Source of the DNA: Caryophanales bacterium UBA1624
Lineage (GTDB): Bacteria; Bacillota_I; Bacilli_A; RFN20; CAG-826
DNA: 11,088 nucleotides
NCBI GenBank assembly: GCA_002321395.1
Contig: DCMK01000062.1
Span: 753-11,840, forward strand
Direction: 5' to 3'
Shown: positions 6,159 to 11,088 of the stretch, piece after piece
Numbering within the stretch: the first letter of the stretch is position 1
How the letters are laid out: the number at the start of each line of letters is the position of its first letter
The notes under the pieces: model-generated
Database searches by the model: none
What the model was told of the DNA's origin: nothing
What the model saw: only the letters and a program-made list of their open reading frames with translations
Program-made: the position numbers and the translations under genes

Positions 6159-8014
6159 AAATGGAAGACATCGAAACGCCCCAAGTCCCCTCCCTTCTGC
6201 TTTCCGAGCCGGAGGCTTTGCCCCCTTTTCCGAACCCTTGCCTCCGCTTTCCGAAGACCGAAGAAGCCATTGGGGAACTGAAAAGGCAGAACGATGAGAT
6301 CGTGTCTCTGAAAGCTCGGGTTTTGCAGGCGAAGCGAAAGGAAAGACAAAACCGCGAGTTTAATGGAAAAATCATATCTTTTAGCAATATTTGGGGGAAA
6401 GCATCCCTGCAAATCTCCGCTTTTTGCCATGAAAAGAATTACGACGAAGCTTTGAAGATCGCCTCTTCCCTCCCCCTTCGAATCGAAGGATCGCCCTATC
6501 CTTTGAAAGTCGAAAAGGAAGCGGCCACCATCCGTCCATGGCTTATTTGCCGATTGACTTCTCTTTTCTTTGCCGAAAAGGAAAATCGCCGCGAAAGCAT
6601 CGGCAAGGAAGAGGCGGAAAGGCATTACCAGCGATGCCTCTCCCTCCCCGTCGGCCTAGAAGAGATGAACGAGGCGGCAGAATTGATCGATTCGGCGAAA
6701 GGGTTTTTGTATTCCGCTTGCTCCAGCTTGCTCGAAAAAGGCGTTTCGGAGGTTAGCCTTTTTCTCCCCCTTCTCCCTTTTTGGAGAATGGGATTATCCG
6801 ACAAAATCGAAAGTGAGGCCACGAGAATCAAGAAGAAGCGCTTCGGCGAATTGTTGCTGAACTGCTATAACTCCTTAAGCGAATCCTGCTTTAAAAAGAA
6901 ACGCGATTTGGAATTGGCCTTGACCCTATTCCGCCTTCGGGATTTGTTCCCCAAGGGCGAAATACGCCTCGCCCCATTCCGCTATGCCTATGATGAGAAA
7001 GAACTGAAGCTGTATTTTTATGAATCGGAGGCCATCGAAAGCAAATCCGAGGAATTCGCGACCCGCGTATCGGAATTCGCTTCCGCCATTTCCTCTCCGG
7101 ACGATTTCCATTTCCTCGTCTTGGCTCATCTTTTGGCCTTGCAGGGGTTGAAAAAGGAACGCTTCGACGCGGTCGTCAAGGCGATTCGGCCCTTTTCCTT
7201 CGAATTGAAGATCGAGCTCTTCGCCGCTTCCATCGCCTTGGGCATGGAACCCCTCCATATGCGTGCCGTGCTCAAGGAAATCGAGAAGACCCACCCCAAG
7301 AAAGGGAACCTTGAAAAGCTGGGCACTCCCCTTCTGTTCATCAAGGAGCATTTGAATGAGGCGCTGCTGCTTCGCTTCAATCCACTGCTTGAGGATCTGC
7401 TCCGCTCCCCCCATGCGCACAAAGTCGCCGGCAAGAGCAACGATATCGCGTTCACCTCTCTTTATGGCAAGCCCCAAGGGCAATACCGCCCCCGATTGGG
7501 GTGCAAGGCCAAGCGCCCTACGGTCCGCAGCTGGGGTAAGGGGGCCTGGGCCTGCTATTTGGTGTTCGGGATCGCCCTGCCTCTTGTCGCTTGCCTTTTG
7601 TCCGGGGCTTTCATCTACCTTTATCGCGGCATTCCCGATCGCAGCGCTTCCTTTTGGACCCTGATCCCCTTCTTCTCCCTGTTGCTTTTCCTTTTCGCCA
7701 CCGTCTCCGGATGGTCGGGGAGAGATGAACGAGGCGGGGCCTCTCTCCGGAGCGCCCTTTTGTCCGACGCCATTTGGAAAGCCTGCTTGGCCGCCTCTTA
7801 TTTCATCGCCCCTTCCTCGCTTCCCGGCTTGGCCAGGATCCGTTACGCCTTGCTGATCGCCCCGATCGCGGAAGGGCTTTTGGCCTTCTTCTACTGCAAG
7901 CCCACCAAAAAGACGGCCCTTTTGGATTATTTCCTCTTTGGGGCCTTGTTCGTCTCCGCGTTTTTGGCCATCGTGTTCATGGTGCTGGACATGATGTGGG
8001 GCCTATTGGCCTGA
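6155..8014 (+). CDS. Large hypothetical protein: helical cytoplasmic region plus five C-terminal membrane helices
   Basis: An unrecognised 619-residue protein. Layout by eye: a Pro-rich N-terminus (about 9-33), a charged probable coiled coil (about 37-70), then a long alpha-helical region (about 75-440) with spacing reminiscent of TPR-like helical repeats but no clean consensus. A short basic linker follows, then five hydrophobic segments near 466-491, 499-521, 535-555, 563-582 and 588-617. The chain ends directly after the last helix. No signal peptide, ATPase or nuclease motif is visible. The N-terminal bulk is probably cytoplasmic, with the membrane part as anchor or channel. AAGGAGG (6144-6150) serves either GTG 6155 (spacing 4, GTGA overlap) or ATG 6161 (spacing 10), a difference of two residues. 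Its stop abuts the convergent MazG-like gene with no gap. Confidence 0.75.
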   Translation: MKMEDIETPQVPSLLLSEPEALPPFPNPCLRFPKTEEAIGELKRQNDEIVSLKARVLQAKRKERQNREFNGKIISFSNIWGKASLQISAFCHEKNYDEALKIASSLPLRIEGSPYPLKVEKEAATIRPWLICRLTSLFFAEKENRRESIGKEEAERHYQRCLSLPVGLEEMNEAAELIDSAKGFLYSACSSLLEKGVSEVSLFLPLLPFWRMGLSDKIESEATRIKKKRFGELLLNCYNSLSESCFKKKRDLELALTLFRLRDLFPKGEIRLAPFRYAYDEKELKLYFYESEAIESKSEEFATRVSEFASAISSPDDFHFLVLAHLLALQGLKKERFDAVVKAIRPFSFELKIELFAASIALGMEPLHMRAVLKEIEKTHPKKGNLEKLGTPLLFIKEHLNEALLLRFNPLLEDLLRSPHAHKVAGKSNDIAFTSLYGKPQGQYRPRLGCKAKRPTVRSWGKGAWACYLVFGIALPLVACLLSGAFIYLYRGIPDRSASFWTLIPFFSLLLFLFATVSGWSGRDERGGASLRSALLSDAIWKACLAASYFIAPSSLPGLARIRYALLIAPIAEGLLAFFYCKPTKKTALLDYFLFGALFVSAFLAIVFMVLDMMWGLLA

Positions 8015-8341
8015 TCAATCGTCGAATTCGTCGTATTTTTTGCTCGATCCCTTGGATTTGCTGACGGGATACTTCTCTTCGTTTTTCTTGTATTTGTCCA
8101 AAACGATTTGGTCCACGTCCAGCCCATAGCGGTCCGCGAGCATGTAGCAGTAGGAGAGGACGTCGGCGAGCTCTTCTTTCAGCCTCTCCACCGACTTCGC
8201 CTCGTGCCCCCATTGGAAAAGTTCCAGGAGCTCCCCGGATTCGATGGCGATCGACTTCGCCAGGTTCTCCCCCGTGTGGAACTGGTCCCAGTCCCTTTCC
8301 TTGTTCATTTTCCGGATTTCCTCGATGACTTTTTGTTCCAT
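8015..8341 (-). CDS. MazG/RS21-C6-like nucleotide pyrophosphohydrolase
   Basis: A 108-residue all-alpha NTP pyrophosphatase, which would cleave (d)NTPs to the monophosphate and pyrophosphate. The family pattern is clear: RDWDQFHTGENLAKS (16-30), then E34-x-x-E37 in IESGELLELFQW, and E57-x-x-D60 in LKEELADVL, the acidic residues that bind magnesium. This arrangement is that of the dCTPase/RS21-C6 branch, which removes non-canonical or excess nucleotides. The last 15 residues are a charged Lys/Ser then Asp/Glu tail outside the fold. The only ribosome-site candidate is AAGGCGG (8351-8345), 3 bases from the ATG. It is divergent from jetA across a 142-base spacer, so it could share regulation, but it is not a known Wadjet component and is probably a housekeeping gene. 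Confidence 0.87.
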   Translation of the reverse strand: MEQKVIEEIRKMNKERDWDQFHTGENLAKSIAIESGELLELFQWGHEAKSVERLKEELADVLSYCYMLADRYGLDVDQIVLDKYKKNEEKYPVSKSKGSSKKYDEFDD

Positions 8342-8395
8342 GGGCCGCCTTGATTTTTTGCGTTGGGCTTATTTTGCTGCCAAAGGGGATGCGTC

Positions 8396-8412
8396 TCAAG
8401 GGCATCAAGGGC
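8396..8412. repeat. Tandem direct repeat upstream of jetA
   Basis: Two perfect copies of TCAAGGGC (8396-8403 and 8405-8412) at a 9-base period. Immediately downstream, GGCGTT recurs at 8410-8415 and 8420-8425 with a 10-base period. They lie in the divergent spacer between the MazG-like gene and jetA. Repeats phased at about one helical turn are common in regulator-binding sites; function here is inferred. Confidence 0.4.
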
Positions 8413-8423
8413 GTTGGAAGGCG

Positions 8424-8440
8424 TTTCTACTTTGTAGAAA
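8424..8440. promoter_or_regulatory. Perfect 7-bp inverted repeat upstream of jetA (candidate operator)
   Basis: TTTCTAC-TTT-GTAGAAA forms a perfect palindrome with 7-bp arms and a 3-base centre. It sits just upstream of where the -35 of the jetA promoter would fall (-10 at 8467-8472). It could bind a dimeric regulator of jetA, or of the divergent MazG-like gene. It is not followed by a T-run on the plus strand, so it is not a convincing terminator. Confidence 0.45.
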
Positions 8441-8448
8441 AGATGGCG

Positions 8449-8461
8449 GCGGGTTTCCCGC
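8449..8461. promoter_or_regulatory. Second inverted repeat, next to the jetA -10 box
   Basis: GCGGG-TTT-CCCGC, perfect 5-bp arms with the same TTT centre as the repeat 23 bases upstream. It occupies the spacer of the putative jetA promoter, a position where bound protein would block polymerase. Short arms make chance occurrence possible. Confidence 0.35.
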
Positions 8462-8466
8462 TGTGC

Positions 8467-8472
8467 CATAAT
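8467..8472 (+). promoter_or_regulatory. Candidate -10 element of the jet operon
   Basis: CATAAT (5 of 6 to consensus) ends 11 bases before the jetA ATG at 8484. No recognisable -35 lies 16-18 bases upstream and no Shine-Dalgarno separates it from the ATG, so a leader of only about 4 bases is expected. A weak core promoter with inverted repeats beside it would suit a regulated operon. Confidence 0.4.
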
Positions 8473-8483
8473 GTCAAAGTTTC

Positions 8484-9890
8484 ATGGACAACCTTTTCGA
8501 CAGCGTAAATGAAAAAATGTTCTCCGTCCTTACCTCGGAGGACAAACGGGGCAATTTCGAATTGCTCCGCATCCTTTACCACCTCTCCGAATCCATCGAT
8601 TATGGGGATTTCATCCCAAAGGAAGAGGCGGTGGGGGCTCTTTCGGCGTTTTTGGAAGACCATTCCGGCGAGGCGAAAGACGATGGGGAAGGCGGGGACC
8701 TCACCCGGAGGAGCGCCCGCGACAAAGCTCAGGTTAAGCTTCGTCAGTTCCGCAATTTCGGCTGGATCAACGAAGAGTCCCTCGGCGGATACAACGCGTT
8801 GGTGTCCTTCACCTCCGCGGGCAAGGCCACGATGGAGTTTTTGGTCAATTACACCGAACGGGCCGAAAAGCCTTTGGAATATACCGGATACGTCTACGTC
8901 ATTTACTCCACCCTGCAGAGCTTCGACCTCAGCAAATCGACCGCGATCCTTCAGCAAGTCTACCGTTTGACGAAGGAGCTCATGAACTCCCTTTCCCGCC
9001 TCTCCAGCGAGATCAAGGAATTCCTTGATAACCTCACGGACAACCCCGATCTGTCCCCGCGGGAGATCCTCTCCACCTTGGTTGGCAAATACCAAAGCCA
9101 GGTCATCCTCCGTGTCTTCAACAACCTCCGCATGAGGGACAACCCCTCCCGTTATTCCTCCCAAATCATCAATATCCTGCGCGATTTGCTCCGCGACCAT
9201 ATGGAGGAGCTTGTCGCCAACTCCGTTTTGACCGAGGACGTCAAAGACCTGACTAAGGAACGTTACGAGGCGATCGAAGGCGAGATTCGCGATCAAGCCG
9301 GCTATGTGATCGCCTCTTTCGAAGGGATCGAGAAGTACCTCGACGTTTTGGATGCCCAAAACGCGAAATACCTTTCCTCCGCCAAGGCAAGGCTCGACTT
9401 CCTTCTCACCTCCACCAAAGATGTCACCGGACGCATCAACGATTGTCTGAAGGCCATCGCGGATATCCCCGACGATTACCCCTTCGAGAACCTGATCCGC
9501 ATCGAATCCTCCGGGATTTTGGACGCTAGAAGCCTCTCAAGCCCCCGCTTCCAGAGGGAAAAGCCCGTGGAAGTGGAGGTGCCGGTCCCGGAAGGGGATG
9601 CCTCCGAAGTCGAGAAGGGCTTGGACCGCATCTTCGGGGAAGACCCCTACTCAAAAGAGAACATCAACGCCGCCGCCCTCTCCTTTCTGGGGGAGAAGGA
9701 GCAAATGCCTTCGACCGACATCCCCACCCAGGAGCAAAGCGACCTCATCGTGCTGATGATGATGCAGCTCATCTCGCAGGACAGAAAGCTCGATTACAGC
9801 TTGGACTTCAAAGACGAACGCTACGTCCGGATCGGGCACGAGCTGGAGGAATTCCAGCTGAAGAAAAAGGAGAAACGCCATGGCAGATAA
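8484..9890 (+). CDS. jetA: Wadjet protein JetA (MukF/kleisin-like, DUF5716-type)
   Basis: A 468-residue protein matching my recollection of the DUF5716 JetA pattern: N-terminal winged-helix region opening LFDSVNEKMFSVL, then SARDKA (77-82), FGWI (92-95) and YTGYVYVIYS (133-142). A long helical middle (about 145-330) and a C-terminal region with an acidic linker (about 345-400) follow. JetA is the kleisin-like subunit that joins JetB and the SMC-like JetC into a MukBEF-related machine. Wadjet complexes extrude DNA loops and cut small circular DNA, protecting cells from plasmids. The start is set by the conserved N-terminus; no Shine-Dalgarno is present. It overlaps jetB by 11 bases. Which Wadjet subtype this is needs a profile search. 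Confidence 0.87.
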   Translation: MDNLFDSVNEKMFSVLTSEDKRGNFELLRILYHLSESIDYGDFIPKEEAVGALSAFLEDHSGEAKDDGEGGDLTRRSARDKAQVKLRQFRNFGWINEESLGGYNALVSFTSAGKATMEFLVNYTERAEKPLEYTGYVYVIYSTLQSFDLSKSTAILQQVYRLTKELMNSLSRLSSEIKEFLDNLTDNPDLSPREILSTLVGKYQSQVILRVFNNLRMRDNPSRYSSQIINILRDLLRDHMEELVANSVLTEDVKDLTKERYEAIEGEIRDQAGYVIASFEGIEKYLDVLDAQNAKYLSSAKARLDFLLTSTKDVTGRINDCLKAIADIPDDYPFENLIRIESSGILDARSLSSPRFQREKPVEVEVPVPEGDASEVEKGLDRIFGEDPYSKENINAAALSFLGEKEQMPSTDIPTQEQSDLIVLMMMQLISQDRKLDYSLDFKDERYVRIGHELEEFQLKKKEKRHGR

Positions 9891-10518
9891 AAACGAAATC
9901 GCCGAATCCTTCGTGGACGAATACCGTCGCATGGGGGATGGAGAAAAACAGGAATTCGCCCGGGTCGTTTCGAAATTCCTGAACGAAACCTTCATTCTGA
10001 AGAACAAGAAAATGGACGCTTACGATTTTTATTTCGTTCAGGAGAGGAAGGCGCTGTTCACCTCCTATTTCGCGTTGACCGACTATGTTTTGGAGTTCGA
10101 TCAGGAGCGGGGGTTCTTCTACCTCGCTACCGATGAGGACCGTTCCCGCGTGCGGTTGAACAAATTCGAGACGGTTCTTCTTTTGATCCTCCGCCTGAAG
10201 TACTACGAGAATTCCAAAACCGCTTCCTCCCCCGAGGACAACGCGATCGGCGTGGAGGAATTGGTGGAGAAGGTGAACCAAACCAACATCTTCCACCCTA
10301 TCAAAAGGATGACCGAATACGATTTGGCTTTGAAGAAGCTGCGTCGGAGCAAGATCCTCGACTTCAAAGGCAGCAAACTCGAAGCCTCCACCCGCATGGT
10401 CATTTTGCCCACCATTTTGGTCGTCATGGGCCAAAGCGACATCGATTTGATCGCCGCGGAGCTGGCGGCTTATTCCAAGAAAGAAGAAGGAGGGAAGGGC
10501 GATGCAGAAGCTGATTAA
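9880..10518 (+). CDS. jetB: Wadjet protein JetB (MukE-like, DUF4194-type)
   Basis: A 212-residue cytosolic protein of two probable winged-helix domains. Family-like segments are FYFVQERKALFTSYFALTDY (50-69), GFFYLA (78-83) and RLNKFETVLLLILRLKYYE (92-110), then a second domain (about 120-195) ending ILPTILVVMG before a charged tail. By analogy with MukE it binds the JetA kleisin and helps shape the SMC complex on DNA. AAGGAG (9867-9872) lies 7 bases before ATG 9880, inside the end of jetA. The gene overlaps jetA by 11 bases and jetC by 17, in the standard jetABC order, which strengthens all three calls. Confidence 0.88.
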   Translation: MADKNEIAESFVDEYRRMGDGEKQEFARVVSKFLNETFILKNKKMDAYDFYFVQERKALFTSYFALTDYVLEFDQERGFFYLATDEDRSRVRLNKFETVLLLILRLKYYENSKTASSPEDNAIGVEELVEKVNQTNIFHPIKRMTEYDLALKKLRRSKILDFKGSKLEASTRMVILPTILVVMGQSDIDLIAAELAAYSKKEEGGKGDAEAD

Positions 10519-11088
10519 AATCAAGCTCATCAATTGGCAGAGCTTTTACGACAACACCATCCCCGTATCCGGGAACATCCTCGTCACCGGGGAGAATGGG
10601 GCCGGAAAATCCTCCATGCTGGACGCGCTGTATTTCGTTTTGGCCGGCGGGTCGAGCAAGTTCAACCTCGCCGCCACCGACGAAACCTCGCGCTCGGTCG
10701 AAACCTACATGCGCGGCACCATCGGCGCCGAGGGCAGGGAATGCCTACGCCCCGGCCCGAACCTCATTTCCCACGTCGCTTTGGAATTCGTCAACACCAA
10801 TGGGGAATCCTTGGTCTTGGGCTGCGCCTTGGAAATCCGCGATGCCGCCCCGAAAGCGGACCAATCCTTCTATTTGATCCGCCAAGGCCACATCCAAGAC
10901 GACCTTTTCTTCACTTTAGACGGAGAAAAGAAGAAAGCCCTTAACGCCAAATTGCTGCAAGAAAGGGCCAATGCCCTTTTCGGGGATCGGAGCTTCGCCC
11001 CCGTCAAAGGGACGAAGACCGAAATCAAATCCCAAATCGCCCGGGCGTTAGGGCTGGCAAGCAGCAAATACTATGAGCTTTTACCTAA
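10502..11088 (+). CDS. jetC: Wadjet protein JetC (MukB/SMC-like ATPase), 3'-truncated by the window edge
   Basis: The first 195 codons of an SMC-like ATPase, open to the window end. It begins MQKLIKIKLINWQSFYDNTI, a head-domain opening typical of this group, then a Walker A site G30-ENGAGK-S37-S38 followed by MLDALYFVL. A later RQGHIQDDLFF segment and the basic stretch near KGTKTEIKSQIARALG fit the N-terminal half of an ATPase head. The coiled-coil arms, hinge, signature motif and Walker B would lie beyond the window (family members exceed 1000 residues). JetC is the motor of the complex. Start: AAGGAGG (10487-10493) is 8 bases before ATG 10502, and the 17-base overlap with jetB suggests coupled translation. 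jetD, the expected nuclease gene, should follow. Confidence 0.88.
   Translation, partial: MQKLIKIKLINWQSFYDNTIPVSGNILVTGENGAGKSSMLDALYFVLAGGSSKFNLAATDETSRSVETYMRGTIGAEGRECLRPGPNLISHVALEFVNTNGESLVLGCALEIRDAAPKADQSFYLIRQGHIQDDLFFTLDGEKKKALNAKLLQERANALFGDRSFAPVKGTKTEIKSQIARALGLASSKYYELLP

Noticed and set aside
8018..8045. CGAATTCG followed by a T-run after the large membrane protein gene, as a terminator.
   Set aside because: The palindrome is 8 bases without a loop, so it cannot form a stable hairpin; the T-run lies within the MazG-like coding sequence.
8424..8443. The hairpin TTTCTAC-TTT-GTAGAAA resembles the stem of a Cas12a (type V) CRISPR direct repeat.
   Set aside because: It occurs once, with no spacer-repeat periodicity, no cas gene in the window, and a 3-base loop rather than the usual 4-5. 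A palindromic operator is a simpler reading.
8427..9359. Long open frame (310 codons) on the minus strand through jetA.
   Set aside because: It is antisense to a well-supported gene, shows no recognisable family, and its openness follows from the codon bias of jetA.

Overview
The window is a compact, protein-coding stretch of a bacterial chromosome of moderate GC (roughly the low-to-mid 50s percent by eye). Internal genes carry strong AAGGAG-type Shine-Dalgarno sequences, and TGA is used only as a stop, so the standard bacterial code applies. This and the gene families suggest a Bacillota-type organism, possibly a gut or rumen lineage, but no marker gene is present and the placement is an inference. 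No rRNA, tRNA, transposase, CRISPR array or phage gene was seen. The longest gene-free stretch is 142 bases (8342-8483).

Layout. 1-717 (+) is the 3' part of a GltD-like FAD/NAD(P)H oxidoreductase. It converges on a glycerophosphodiester phosphodiesterase (714-1442, -), whose probable terminator lies inside the oxidoreductase coding sequence. A metal-dependent amidohydrolase (1506-2801, +) diverges from the phosphodiesterase. It converges, with a 3-base gap, on a two-gene minus-strand operon: a single-pass membrane protein (4513-4022) and an MscS-type mechanosensitive channel (4025-2805). A HAD phosphatase (4586-5236, +) diverges from that operon.

From 5292 to 8014 lies a four-gene plus-strand operon of unrecognised proteins: two small coupled helical proteins, a 134-residue soluble protein and a 619-residue protein with five C-terminal membrane helices. 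It abuts a convergent MazG/RS21-C6-like nucleotide pyrophosphohydrolase (8341-8015, -).

From 8484 to the window end is the start of a Wadjet plasmid-defence operon: jetA (MukF/kleisin-like), jetB (MukE-like) and the first 195 codons of jetC (MukB/SMC-like ATPase). The expected nuclease gene jetD would lie beyond the window. The three genes overlap by 11 and 17 bases and each internal start has a good Shine-Dalgarno, so they are probably co-translated. The jetA upstream region holds a tandem direct repeat and two inverted repeats, an unusually dense regulatory layout for this window.

A recurring feature is that genes opening a transcription unit (phosphodiesterase, amidohydrolase, membrane protein, HAD, jetA) have a -10-like hexamer only 6-11 bases before the ATG and no Shine-Dalgarno. 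This suggests leaderless or near-leaderless transcripts, in contrast with the strong Shine-Dalgarno sites inside operons.
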